Source of the DNA: Cyanobacteria bacterium SZAS-4
GTDB taxonomy: Bacteria > Cyanobacteriota > Vampirovibrionia > Obscuribacterales > Obscuribacteraceae
Assembly (NCBI GenBank): GCA_018266255.1
Contig: JAFEAT010000009.1
Location: forward strand, 62,001-126,000
DNA: 64,000 nt
Direction of reading: 5' to 3'
Below, in pieces: positions 25,824-34,599 of the stretch; the stretch's first letter is position 1, and each line of letters begins with the position of its first letter. Made by a program: the position numbers and the translations under genes. The notes beneath the pieces were generated by a model, which was not told where the DNA came from, made no database searches, and worked only from the letters and a program-made list of their open reading frames with translations.

Positions 25824-27890
25824 GTGTTTAAAATAAATTCCGAAACGAAGTTAGTCTGGTGGCCGACACCGCAAGATTACAACGAAGCTATCCAAACCCC
25901 TCAAGCAAATCTGCTCGATAATGAGCTTCGGAGCGGTCTTCCATATACAAACGCACTGGAGCTTCCCCGCTCCATTACTGGATCTTTTGCCTCTGTCTAC
26001 AGAATGCATTGCGAGAAAAAGGATTTTGCGCTGCGATTGTTTTTGAGTAACATTCGCGATCAAAACGAGCGTTATGCACTGATCTCCGATTTTGTTCAAC
26101 GCGATGCCCTGCCCTACACTGTCACGTTCGACTTTCTCCGAGAGGGCATTAAAGTTCATGGAGAATGGCTACCTGCACTAAAAATGGATTGGCTGGAGGG
26201 CGAGCAGTTTGATCACTATATAGGCGCAAATCTAGGCAATGCAGAAAAGCTTGGGGCGCTGCTGGACAAATTCGTCAGAATGATGCAAGACCTGCGTCGT
26301 GCTGGTATCGCCCACGGTGACCTTCAGCATGGCAATATTCTTGTCTGTCACGACCAACTTCGGCTTGTCGACTACGACGGCATGTTCGTTCCAAAGATGA
26401 AAGGTCTTGCCACAAATGAACTGGGACACCGAAACTATCAACATCCCGAACGCGCAGCTCATCACTTTGGACCATACCTGGATAACTTCTCGGCCTGGGT
26501 CATTTACGCCTCGGTGCGAGCGCTACAAATCGACGCTCGACTGATGCATCAGCTTGGTGGCGGAGATGATTGCTTGCTATTTCGGCAGTCTGACTTCGCA
26601 GATCCATTACATTCAGCAGCATTCGCCGCGATGGAAAAACATTCAGATCCCACGATCAAAAATTTGGCACAGTTTGTCAGACTACAATTGAAAACCGACC
26701 TGGAGAAAATTCCATATCTTGAGCTTCCAATACCGCAAGTACAAGAGCAAGAATTGCAGCCAGTTGCTGAATCTGTGCCGACTATCAGAAGTGGTGCAAG
26801 GCTCGTACGCGGAAATTTACCAGATTGGCTGCATGAAGAAAATGGAGAGGTCGTCGCACATTCAACGACAGTACACACAAAGTCACCCGAACAAGCAGTT
26901 TGGTTCAAACCTGGTGAAGCCCGACTTTCGGGTCGATTGAGTGCAGGTCAGTCAAATTCGAGTCAGTCAAATCCGAGTCAATCGAAATCAAGTCAAGCAA
27001 ACACGATTCCACCGACGGCAGCTAAAACACAATCAAACATGCAATCTGCTGGCACCAACTTGCAGAAGACTGGCGCACCGAAATCACTATTGCCGCTGGA
27101 ACTTCAATCGAAAATACCACGCAGAGTCAAATGGAATCCGCGATCTGAACAAACCACGCTGGTTGCATGGTTTGCGTTACTACTTTTGAATCCGGCAATC
27201 TGGTTGATGTTTTCCTTTGGGTTCAACGCATACGGCATCGACAGTGAGCTTGAATCAACAGCCCAAATGGCATCGGCGCAGGTGACGGCGCTGCAAGCAA
27301 GACCAGCAAAAGACGGAGATTCGCGAATCGATTACACCTACACTTTCGACCATCAGCTCTACAAGGGATCAGCTCTCAGAAGAGTAGACGCAAGAACGAT
27401 CGACGAGCTCGGGTCTAGCTACTACGTTTATGTCTTACCAAAGAATCCTACAGTGCACGAGGGACTAAACGAGAGACGTGGTTCTAAGCGCCTTGGCGAC
27501 CAATCGATGGCCTTCCTCTGCCTGTTGCTCAATCTCGTGCTAATCATCTCGATTTTGCGAGCGCCGCTCAGAGATAGGAAGTTAGCTCAGATGGGAGCAC
27601 CGTTGCTTGCCAGGGTCGACTCGATAGACCTGATCAAAGTACCCAAAACGGGAGTTCAATTGTATAAAGCAGCCCTGTCCTTTTCTTGGGCGGGAAAACA
27701 GCGACATCGCACGATTTATCTGACCAAAGTTGAGTACGATTCGCTTCAAATCGGGTCCAACGAAGTTATTCTGTACGACGAAATAAGAAACCAACTCAGG
27801 CTATATCGATTCTGCCGTTACAACGCAATTAGTTTACCCTCGAAGGCATCCAAACGGGCATCCAACCTTGCTAAATGGTTGAAGCCTTAG
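25824..27890 (+). CDS. Membrane-anchored protein-kinase-like protein, copy 2
   Basis: 688 residues from GTG, the paralogue of the preceding gene. The kinase-like half is nearly the same, including R71 at the beta-3 position, HGDLQHGN and VDYDGMF. The linker differs (a SQSN repeat instead of the Gln/Ala tract) and the DUF3592-like membrane part has diverged (ARPAKDGDSRIDYTYTFDHQLYKGS). This indicates an old tandem duplication with constraint on the kinase-like half. Its last 20 bases overlap the 3' end of convergent trpA. Confidence 0.75.
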   Translation: MFKINSETKLVWWPTPQDYNEAIQTPQANLLDNELRSGLPYTNALELPRSITGSFASVYRMHCEKKDFALRLFLSNIRDQNERYALISDFVQRDALPYTVTFDFLREGIKVHGEWLPALKMDWLEGEQFDHYIGANLGNAEKLGALLDKFVRMMQDLRRAGIAHGDLQHGNILVCHDQLRLVDYDGMFVPKMKGLATNELGHRNYQHPERAAHHFGPYLDNFSAWVIYASVRALQIDARLMHQLGGGDDCLLFRQSDFADPLHSAAFAAMEKHSDPTIKNLAQFVRLQLKTDLEKIPYLELPIPQVQEQELQPVAESVPTIRSGARLVRGNLPDWLHEENGEVVAHSTTVHTKSPEQAVWFKPGEARLSGRLSAGQSNSSQSNPSQSKSSQANTIPPTAAKTQSNMQSAGTNLQKTGAPKSLLPLELQSKIPRRVKWNPRSEQTTLVAWFALLLLNPAIWLMFSFGFNAYGIDSELESTAQMASAQVTALQARPAKDGDSRIDYTYTFDHQLYKGSALRRVDARTIDELGSSYYVYVLPKNPTVHEGLNERRGSKRLGDQSMAFLCLLLNLVLIISILRAPLRDRKLAQMGAPLLARVDSIDLIKVPKTGVQLYKAALSFSWAGKQRHRTIYLTKVEYDSLQIGSNEVILYDEIRNQLRLYRFCRYNAISLPSKASKRASNLAKWLKP
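26946..27005 (+). repeat. Four 15-bp coding repeats (SQSN linker)
   Basis: Four imperfect units of the AGTCAGTCAAATCCG type encode a Ser-Gln-Ser-Asn/Lys linker present only in copy 2 of the kinase-like pair. Probably replication slippage in a disordered linker. Confidence 0.7.
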
Positions 27891-28698
27891 CTTTGGTTTC
27901 GCGGCAAGAACTTTCCAGTTCGCCGAACAGTTGCCTCAGTTCACCGTGAACATCTTTCGCGTTTCGAACGATTTCGATAACACGAGAACCAACGATGACG
28001 CCATCGACTCCAACCTCAAGCAAAGCAGTTGCTGTTTGCTTGCTCGACACACCGAATCCTGCGCAAATCGGTAACGGGGTCTGGTTTTTGAGCTTCCCGA
28101 TCAGACCACCCAGGTTGGATAGATTGTTAGCAGACTTGTCAGTTCCGGTTACACCTAATCTCGACACGAGATAGATGAAGCCACCGGCAATGGTGGCAAT
28201 CTTTGCCAGGCGTTCATCTGTCGTCACTGGCGAAACAATGAAGATCAAATCGACGTCATTCGCTTTGGCAATAGGCAACACTTCCTCTGCTGTCTCGACG
28301 GGCAGGTCTGCAATCAAGACACCATCAATGCCGACCTCTTTTGCTTGTTTGAAGAAAGACTCGACACCGACAGCAAGAACGTTGTTGTAATAAACAAGAA
28401 TGCCGATCGGAATTTCAGCATCGAGCTTGCGCACATCTGCAATCAACTTGAAAGCATCTGCTGTTTTGAATCCAGATTCGAGAGTTTCGAAGGCTGCTTT
28501 TGCGATCACTGGACCGTCGGCAACAGGGTCACTGAAAGGAAATCCAAGTTCCAGCGCAGATGCACCTGATTCAATCATTGTTTTGATGATCGACAGGGAT
28601 TCTTCTTTGTTCGGCCAACCAAGCACGGTAAAAGGCATGAACGCCTTTTGATTGTCTTTCTCGAGCTTGTCGAAGCGTGTTTGGTAGCGCTTACTCAT
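27871..28698 (-). CDS. trpA: Tryptophan synthase alpha subunit
   Basis: 275 residues. It cleaves indole-3-glycerol phosphate to indole and glyceraldehyde 3-phosphate in complex with TrpB. The catalytic Glu and Asp lie in [17 protein letters not shown]; other marks are [21 protein letters not shown] and the phosphate-binding [10 protein letters not shown] and VIVGSRVIE. It is the last gene of the trp operon, overlaps trpB by eight bases and runs 20 bases into the convergent kinase-like gene. Confidence 0.96.
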   Translation of the reverse strand: MSKRYQTRFDKLEKDNQKAFMPFTVLGWPNKEESLSIIKTMIESGASALELGFPFSDPVADGPVIAKAAFETLESGFKTADAFKLIADVRKLDAEIPIGILVYYNNVLAVGVESFFKQAKEVGIDGVLIADLPVETAEEVLPIAKANDVDLIFIVSPVTTDERLAKIATIAGGFIYLVSRLGVTGTDKSANNLSNLGGLIGKLKNQTPLPICAGFGVSSKQTATALLEVGVDGVIVGSRVIEIVRNAKDVHGELRQLFGELESSCRETKAKASTI

Positions 28699-29857
28699 GT
28701 CTGAGGACCTCCGCTAAGTCTTTGTCTCCGCGACCAGATAAATTGATGAGCACACGGCTTCCAGGCTTCAAATCAAGACAGAGCTTCTTGGCATAAGCCA
28801 GCGCATGCGAGCTTTCTAGTGCCGGAATGATGCCCTCTCTTCTCGACAATTCATTGAATGCCGCAAGCGCTTCTTTGTCGTCGACAGAAACGTATTCGGC
28901 TCGTTTTATATCCTGAAGATAAGCATGCTCTGGTCCAACCGAAGGATAATCTAGCCCTGCTGCGACGCTGTGCGCCTCGATGATCTGCCCATCGTCATCT
29001 TGCAAGACCATGCTCTTCATACCGTGCAAACAACCTGGCTTTCCCTTGCTCAAAACGGCACCGTGCTTCGCAGTATGCACACCATGTCCTGCTGGTTCGA
29101 CACCAACTAATTTGACGTTCTCGTCATCAAGAAACGCTGAGAACATGCCGATTGCGTTCGATCCTCCGCCGACGCAAGCAATAACATAATCTGGCAATTC
29201 TTGATAGCGATCGAAAAATTGTTGGCGCGCTTCGCGACCGATGATGCTCTGAAAAAATTTCACCAGAGTCGGAAACGGATGCGGTCCGGCCGCTGTTCCG
29301 AGCAAATAATGTGTGTCGCCGAGGTTGGTAATCCAATCTCGAAGAGCCTCATTGATGGCATCTTTGAGAGTCTTGCTGCCAGTTGTGACCGGGTGCACTG
29401 TCGCTCCCATCAACTTCATGCGTTGCACGTTCGGCTGTTGCCTGACGATATCTACTTCGCCCATGTAGATTTCTGTCTGCAAGTCTAACAATGCGCCCGC
29501 CATCGCACACGCAACACCATGTTGCCCAGCTCCAGTCTCAGCAATGATGCGTTTCTTACCCATAGACTTGGCTAACAGTGCCTGTCCCAATGCGTTGTTG
29601 GTTTTGTGTGCACCACCGTGAAGCAGATCTTCACGCTTCAAAAATATTTCCGCGCCCCATAGTCTCGACAAATTTCGAGCGTAATACAACGGCGTTGGTC
29701 GACCAGCATAATCGCGAAAGAGATTACCCAACTCGCCCATGAAACCTTTATCGTCTTTGGCGACAAGAAAGGACGCTTCGAGCTCTTCTAGCGCTGGCAT
29801 CAACGTTTCCGGCACGTATACGCCACCATAAGTACCGAAATAACCGAGAGTCTTCAT
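28691..29857 (-). CDS. trpB: Tryptophan synthase beta subunit
   Basis: 388 residues. PLP enzyme joining indole and serine. The PLP lysine is in [12 protein letters not shown], the phosphate loop is [12 protein letters not shown], and [12 protein letters not shown] and ETGAGQHG are present. Typical TrpB1 length and motifs. The start overlaps the trpF stop by one base (TGATG). Confidence 0.97.
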   Translation of the reverse strand: MKTLGYFGTYGGVYVPETLMPALEELEASFLVAKDDKGFMGELGNLFRDYAGRPTPLYYARNLSRLWGAEIFLKREDLLHGGAHKTNNALGQALLAKSMGKKRIIAETGAGQHGVACAMAGALLDLQTEIYMGEVDIVRQQPNVQRMKLMGATVHPVTTGSKTLKDAINEALRDWITNLGDTHYLLGTAAGPHPFPTLVKFFQSIIGREARQQFFDRYQELPDYVIACVGGGSNAIGMFSAFLDDENVKLVGVEPAGHGVHTAKHGAVLSKGKPGCLHGMKSMVLQDDDGQIIEAHSVAAGLDYPSVGPEHAYLQDIKRAEYVSVDDKEALAAFNELSRREGIIPALESSHALAYAKKLCLDLKPGSRVLINLSGRGDKDLAEVLRHE

Positions 29858-30507
29858 CAGGAAATTGCCTCATTCACAACATTCGCACCATCGCTGACTG
29901 CACCACAAAATGCGATCATCTTATCCATATCTTTGAGACCAGGAGAAACTTCCACCCCTGACGCAACATCTAGAGCGTGCGGCTTGATGCGACTCAACAC
30001 ACGGCGAACATTCGTGTGGTTCAAACCGCCGGCAAAAAAATAGGGGCGCGAAACACGTAGATTCTCTACCTTCTCGATTGCTACATCGAGCCATGTTGCG
30101 AAATCAAGTTGCTTCGGTTTGTCGAACAGGATGTAGTCGCAACTCTTGTATAAATCGAGAAGCTCCTGCAATTTTGCATCATCCGAATCTGGATCTATCT
30201 CAATGACTTTCACGATCGGTGCACCCACAGATTGACAAAATTCTGGAGACTCAGACCCGTGCAGTTGCACATAATCGAATTTGAGAGCTTTGGCGATGCG
30301 CTTAACGTCGGCTATTTCGCTGTTTCTGAAAACCGCCACGGTCTTCACCTGTCCACCGATAAATTTTAGAACTTCTTGTGCAGCTTCTTCGTTGATAGCG
30401 CGAGCGCTGCCAGGCACGAAAATGAAACCGAGATAATTTGCACCGGCGGTAATGGCATTTTTGGCGTCACTTGAATTTGTGATTCCACATATTTTAACTT
30501 CAGCCAT
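29857..30507 (-). CDS. trpF: Phosphoribosylanthranilate isomerase
   Basis: 216 residues, a (beta/alpha)8 barrel with the start [11 protein letters not shown] (catalytic Cys), [19 protein letters not shown], and the C-terminal [10 protein letters not shown] and [14 protein letters not shown]. It isomerises N-(5-phosphoribosyl)anthranilate to CdRP. The TAATG junction with trpC indicates coupled translation. Confidence 0.96.
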   Translation of the reverse strand: MAEVKICGITNSSDAKNAITAGANYLGFIFVPGSARAINEEAAQEVLKFIGGQVKTVAVFRNSEIADVKRIAKALKFDYVQLHGSESPEFCQSVGAPIVKVIEIDPDSDDAKLQELLDLYKSCDYILFDKPKQLDFATWLDVAIEKVENLRVSRPYFFAGGLNHTNVRRVLSRIKPHALDVASGVEVSPGLKDMDKMIAFCGAVSDGANVVNEAIS

Positions 30508-31298
30508 TACGTTCCTGCCTTTGCTGGCGCTTGTAAGCTGACGAACTCTGCCATTAGCGCGTCCATGTTATCGCTTTTCATAAGCGCAGATCCAATCAAG
30601 AAATTAGAACAGAAAGGCAACAATCGTTCAATGTCAGACTTTGCAAGAACACCACTGGCGGAGATCAAAATCGTCTCGGCTGGAATCGAGCCGGCCAGCC
30701 GCTCGGTCGTGCCTAGATCCATCTGAAACGTGCCAAGGTCTCGGTTGTTGATCATCATTATGCGTGGATTGATTCGTAGCGCTCGCTCGATTTCTTCGGC
30801 AGTTTGCACTTCAACGACCGCATCCATTCTTAAAGATGCAACACATTCGTAGAGTGTTCTCAACTGTGTGTCAGTCAAAATTTTGACAATCAGCAGAACA
30901 GCCTTGGCACCAGCTTCTCGTGCCTCGTAACATTGGTAAGGAGCAATGATAAAGTCTTTGCACAACGTCGGCAATTTGCTCTTCTTAGTTACTTCGGAAA
31001 GCAATTCGAGACTGCCACCAAAATATTTCGCATCTGTCAGAACAGAAATAGCTTTAGCGTATCGATCGTAGGAATGAATAATCTCGTCCACGTTCACTGC
31101 ACCGCGAAGAACGCCTGCCGAAGGAGATTTCGGCTTCAACTCGCAGATCAAATTAACGCCGTCAGCGCTCAATGCGTTTGCAAATTCGTGATTGGCTTTA
31201 GTGACCGACGAGCGAAAAGATTCCAGATCACGCTTTTGCATGCGCCCTGTAAGTTCAGACTTTTTATTCTCGACAATCTCAGCTAGTGAACCAGGCAT
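30507..31298 (-). CDS. trpC: Indole-3-glycerol-phosphate synthase
   Basis: 263 residues from the internal ATG (MPGSLAEIVENKKSEL), which begins at the conserved N-terminal helix; an ATG at 31331 would add 11 residues. Motifs: LICELKPKSPSAG, LSVLTDAKYFGGS, LCKDFIIAPYQ, INNRDLGTF and FLIGSALMKS. It closes the indole ring. It overlaps the end of trpD by 20 bases. Confidence 0.95.
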   Translation of the reverse strand: MPGSLAEIVENKKSELTGRMQKRDLESFRSSVTKANHEFANALSADGVNLICELKPKSPSAGVLRGAVNVDEIIHSYDRYAKAISVLTDAKYFGGSLELLSEVTKKSKLPTLCKDFIIAPYQCYEAREAGAKAVLLIVKILTDTQLRTLYECVASLRMDAVVEVQTAEEIERALRINPRIMMINNRDLGTFQMDLGTTERLAGSIPAETILISASGVLAKSDIERLLPFCSNFLIGSALMKSDNMDALMAEFVSLQAPAKAGT

Positions 31299-32238
31299 AA
31301 GCCCTCCTGCATTCCTCGTATTTAGCGGCAACTGCGCCTGTCAACAGCAATTCTTTCGCCAGTGCAGCGCCATCATCAATGGTGCTCACTTTGTCAGCAA
31401 CCATGAATGCGGCTGCGGCATTTCTACAAACGAGATGCATGAAATAAGGTTCCGCACTTCCGACAAGCACCTGATGAAAAATTTCATGACTGTATTCAGG
31501 TGTCATAATATCTTGGTCTTCTTCGACATCATCAACGGCTGGAAGCGAGTGGTGCTGCAACTTTCCATCACGGAGTTCGGTGTAGTTGGTGACGGTACAA
31601 GGATCGATCTCGTCCAAACCTCGCTCTGAGCGCACCACGATTGCCTGCTCGGTGTGCTTATCTGCCAGCAAATAATCCGCCACCAGACGATAAACCATTG
31701 CATCGCTGGTTCCGATCAGTCGCAGTCGAGGATTGAGTGGATGCAGTAACGGTCCGATCGAATTGAAGATGCTGGGACCCGGCAAGGTGCGGCGAATCGC
31801 CGACAGTTTAGCGAGAGACGGATAGTAGTGAGGTGCATAGAGAAAAACCAGCCCAACACTTTCCAGCAACTCGTGCACATGCTCGTATGGAATCGATGCC
31901 GGAATACCAAGCGCCTCCAGTAAATCGAAACTACCGCTCAAGCTACTGGCGGCACGGTTGCCAAACTTAGCCACTCGCACGCCGCCTGCAGCCAGAACAA
32001 ACGCTACTGTCGTTGATGTGTTGAAGTGCGGAAGTCCGCTTCCACCAGTTCCGCTGCAATCCATTGCATTGAGAGTGCCGTCGAATTTGAAGGCGCACTT
32101 TGCTTTCACCGAGTTGATAAACGCCGTCAGAATGCGAAGATCGAGTCTATCGCTGCTAAGCTCGATCAAGACTTGCCGGATTTTTTCATCAGGCAATTCG
32201 CAATCAACCAAACTAGCGATAGTCTCTTCGCTCAACAT
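31279..32238 (-). CDS. trpD: Anthranilate phosphoribosyltransferase
   Basis: 319 residues, slightly short for the family (about 340). The PRPP-binding glycine loop reads CSGTGGSGLPHFNTST, where most homologues have GTGGDG, and KFGNRAASSLSGSFDLLEALG replaces the usual KHGNRAVSS. The IFNSIGPLLHPLNP segment is conserved. It transfers anthranilate to PRPP. Overlaps trpG by seven bases. Confidence 0.93.
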   Translation of the reverse strand: MLSEETIASLVDCELPDEKIRQVLIELSSDRLDLRILTAFINSVKAKCAFKFDGTLNAMDCSGTGGSGLPHFNTSTTVAFVLAAGGVRVAKFGNRAASSLSGSFDLLEALGIPASIPYEHVHELLESVGLVFLYAPHYYPSLAKLSAIRRTLPGPSIFNSIGPLLHPLNPRLRLIGTSDAMVYRLVADYLLADKHTEQAIVVRSERGLDEIDPCTVTNYTELRDGKLQHHSLPAVDDVEEDQDIMTPEYSHEIFHQVLVGSAEPYFMHLVCRNAAAAFMVADKVSTIDDGAALAKELLLTGAVAAKYEECRRAYAWFTS

Positions 32239-32822
32239 TTTTCGACGAAATTCCTCAGCATCTTTTGTCCCTGCGGAGTGCCGATTGATTCAGGATGGAA
32301 CTGCACGCCGTACAACCTGTCCGTCTTGTGCTGCAGAGCCATAACCAATCCCTGACCATTCTCTTGTGCGGTCACAGTTATCTCGTCAGGAACGGTTGCC
32401 AGATCTGCAATCAGCGAGTGATATCTCATCGCCTCGAATTCTTCGTCAATGCCATCAAAGAGCGGTGTTTGACTTTTCACCTTGATCTTGCTCGTTTTGC
32501 CGTGAATGATTTGCGGAGCGCGAATCACCTTGCCGCCCAGGTGGTGCACAATGCCTTGATGCCCAAGGCATACACCGAGTATGGCGGCATTCAATTTCTT
32601 GCGATTCAAAATTACATCTTTGCAAACACCAAAATCAGAGTCATTGCCAGGATGACCGGGACCAGGCGACATCACAACATGGTCTGGTTGAAGCTTCTGA
32701 AGCTCTTCGAAAGTAATTTCGTCATTGCGAAAGACTTGAATCGGCTCCGAAACAAGCGGCTGCAACATCTGGAATAGATTGAAGGTAAACGAATCATAGT
32801 TATCGATAATGACGAGGCTCAT
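32232..32822 (-). CDS. trpG: Anthranilate synthase glutamine amidotransferase subunit
   Basis: 196 residues of the class I glutamine amidotransferase fold: IDNYDSFTFNL, VMSPGPGHPG, the nucleophile elbow LGVCLGHQGI, and the catalytic His/Glu in GVQFHPESIGT. It supplies ammonia to TrpE. The ATGA overlap with trpE supports one-to-one synthesis; homologues may also serve folate synthesis as PabA. Confidence 0.95.
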   Translation of the reverse strand: MSLVIIDNYDSFTFNLFQMLQPLVSEPIQVFRNDEITFEELQKLQPDHVVMSPGPGHPGNDSDFGVCKDVILNRKKLNAAILGVCLGHQGIVHHLGGKVIRAPQIIHGKTSKIKVKSQTPLFDGIDEEFEAMRYHSLIADLATVPDEITVTAQENGQGLVMALQHKTDRLYGVQFHPESIGTPQGQKMLRNFVEKC

Positions 32823-34327
32823 TTGCTGCTCACCTCCGCATATTTAACGGCTTGCAGCAGGCTTTTGGCTTTATTGCGAGTCTCGCGATATTCCATCAAT
32901 GGGTCAGAGTCGTAAACGATTCCGGCTCCGGCATTGACGTGAACATGATTGTCTTTGACCAGGGCTGATCGAATAGCTATCGCACCGTCCATATTGCCGA
33001 GCAAATCGAAATAGCCGACGGCGCCGGAATATACGCCGCGCTGTTCGGGTTCTAGCTTCGACAAAAGATGCATGGCGCGAATTTTTGGCGCACCAGATAC
33101 AGTGCCAGCTGGAAAACAACTTCGGAATGCGTCGAAGCAAGTTTTACCTTTGGCAAGCACGCCGCTCACTTCAGTAAACAGGTGCATTACGTGCGTATAC
33201 TTAGTCAGACAAGCGATTTCACCAACCTTGACAGAGCCCGGTTGACAGACGCGTCCAAGGTCATTGCGTCCTAAATCTACGAGCATGCGGTGCTCTGCCA
33301 TTTCTTTTTCATCGGCTTTCAACTCTACTGCCAACTTCTCATCAGCCTCATCGTCTGCTCCACGCGGGCGAGTACCAGCGATGGCGCGCAGTAGCACCTG
33401 ACCGTTCTGCGAGCGCACAAACGTTTCAGGCGACGAACCGAGATATACAAAATCTGGACACTTCAAGAAGTAAGCGTATGGAGAAGGATTTGTCGCTTGC
33501 AAGGCGCGATAGATATTGATTGCAGGAATCGAGCAGGGCGCAGAGAAGCGCTGAGAGAGCACGATCTGGAAGGCCTGTCCCTCAGCGATAAATTCTTTCG
33601 TTGCCACAACAGCATCAGTAAATTGTTTTTCGCTAAAAGGTCCAGATACGTTTTTGAAGATCTCTTCTTCGTTTAGCGCTTGCGATGGAATCACTTGCGC
33701 AGGCAACTTCATAGGTGATAGAGCACGCTCCAGAAGCTGCCTGGCGTGCGCCTCGCCACGATGTGAGACGAAGGAGACTTTGCGATATTGCTGGTCGAAA
33801 ATCACTACCGAGTCGTAGAGTCCATAACGACCATCGGGCACATCAAAAGGTGCGGAAGCTTGTTTCGGAATCTTCTCAAGAGCGCTGACAGCGCCGTATC
33901 CCATGTATCCAACCAGCCCGCCGATGAATGGCAACTCGAGCTTTTGAATGATGGAACCTTTCAAAAATTTCTTCAAATTTTCTTCGCTGCCAAAAGTTAT
34001 TTTGACGAACTCGTCTACTTGCAAGCGCAATAACTCGATTGGATCGGCAGCATCGACAGTGCTGGTTTGCCCGTCTAATTCAGCGATTTCAGCAGTTCCA
34101 TCTTTGAGCGATATGGTCCGAACCGGGTCGATGCCAACGAGCGAAAATCGTGCCAGACGTCCATCACCTTCCGTACTTTCGAATAGAAATCCATCTTTTG
34201 AATGTTGACTGAGATTGTGAAAAACAGAGACCGGAGTGCCAAAGTCCGAAGCAATTGTGATGACAGCGGTCTTAGGGGTTTGGGCGGCGTCTGACGTGTT
34301 CGATTTATTCATGGTAGGTTGTTGCAT
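32819..34327 (-). CDS. trpE: Anthranilate synthase component I
   Basis: 502 residues from the ATG at 34327, chosen because GGAG lies eight bases upstream and just after the leader attenuator; an upstream ATG at 34390 would lie inside the attenuator. The chorismate-binding half is complete: FQIVLSQRFSAP, SPETFVRSQNGQVLLRAIAGTRPRG, HRMLVDLGRNDLGRV, PAGTVSGAPKIRAM and GAGIVYDSDP. First gene of trpEGDCFBA. The N-terminal half should carry the Trp feedback site, though I did not map individual residues. Confidence 0.95.
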   Translation of the reverse strand: MQQPTMNKSNTSDAAQTPKTAVITIASDFGTPVSVFHNLSQHSKDGFLFESTEGDGRLARFSLVGIDPVRTISLKDGTAEIAELDGQTSTVDAADPIELLRLQVDEFVKITFGSEENLKKFLKGSIIQKLELPFIGGLVGYMGYGAVSALEKIPKQASAPFDVPDGRYGLYDSVVIFDQQYRKVSFVSHRGEAHARQLLERALSPMKLPAQVIPSQALNEEEIFKNVSGPFSEKQFTDAVVATKEFIAEGQAFQIVLSQRFSAPCSIPAINIYRALQATNPSPYAYFLKCPDFVYLGSSPETFVRSQNGQVLLRAIAGTRPRGADDEADEKLAVELKADEKEMAEHRMLVDLGRNDLGRVCQPGSVKVGEIACLTKYTHVMHLFTEVSGVLAKGKTCFDAFRSCFPAGTVSGAPKIRAMHLLSKLEPEQRGVYSGAVGYFDLLGNMDGAIAIRSALVKDNHVHVNAGAGIVYDSDPLMEYRETRNKAKSLLQAVKYAEVSSK

Positions 34328-34344
34328 TTCCTTCTCTCCGAGAC

Positions 34345-34388
34345 AAAAACGAATGACCGCAAGCACCATCACGGGTAAGCTTGCGGTC
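34345..34388 (-). terminator. trp leader attenuator (intrinsic terminator)
   Basis: On the minus strand GACCGCAAG and CTTGCGGTC form a perfect nine-base stem with a 16-base loop (34355-34388), followed after five bases by TTTTT (34345-34349). It lies between the Trp-codon leader peptide and the trpE ribosome site, where an attenuator belongs. Confidence 0.75.
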
Positions 34389-34417
34389 AATGAATTCGGT
34401 TTGGTGTTCGAAAAGGA

Positions 34418-34504
34418 CTACCAACCCGGCATTAGCTTACCTGGCTGTTGCGACAGGCGCCACCAACCTTTGAAGCGAAATTGGGTTGTATCGGGTTGAA
34501 TCAT
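34418..34504 (-). CDS. trpL: Candidate trp leader peptide
   Basis: A 28-codon frame (MIQPDTTQ...) with tandem Trp codons 14-15 (FKGWWRLS) and a third Trp as the last residue (MPGW). The stop lies 29 bases before the attenuator stem. Trp is the rarest residue, so three in 28 at this position strongly suggests a ribosome-mediated attenuation leader. The ribosome site (CGGAA) is weak, and the frame can be extended upstream to 34627, which leaves the exact start open. Confidence 0.6.
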   Translation of the reverse strand: MIQPDTTQFRFKGWWRLSQQPGKLMPGW

Positions 34505-34545
34505 TGTTCCGAGCCGTGCTTTCCGGTTTCTACCAGTGAGTTGCA

Positions 34546-34573
34546 ATGTTAGCACAAGGGTCGAGATTGGCAA
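34546..34573 (-). promoter_or_regulatory. Putative trp operon promoter
   Basis: On the minus strand TTGCCA, 16 bases, TAACAT: five and four of six consensus positions. It is placed between the end of the TPR gene and the leader peptide. Read-through from the TPR gene is also possible. Confidence 0.35.
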
Positions 34574-34599
34574 GCTGTTTTCAACTTTTGCAAAGTTAT

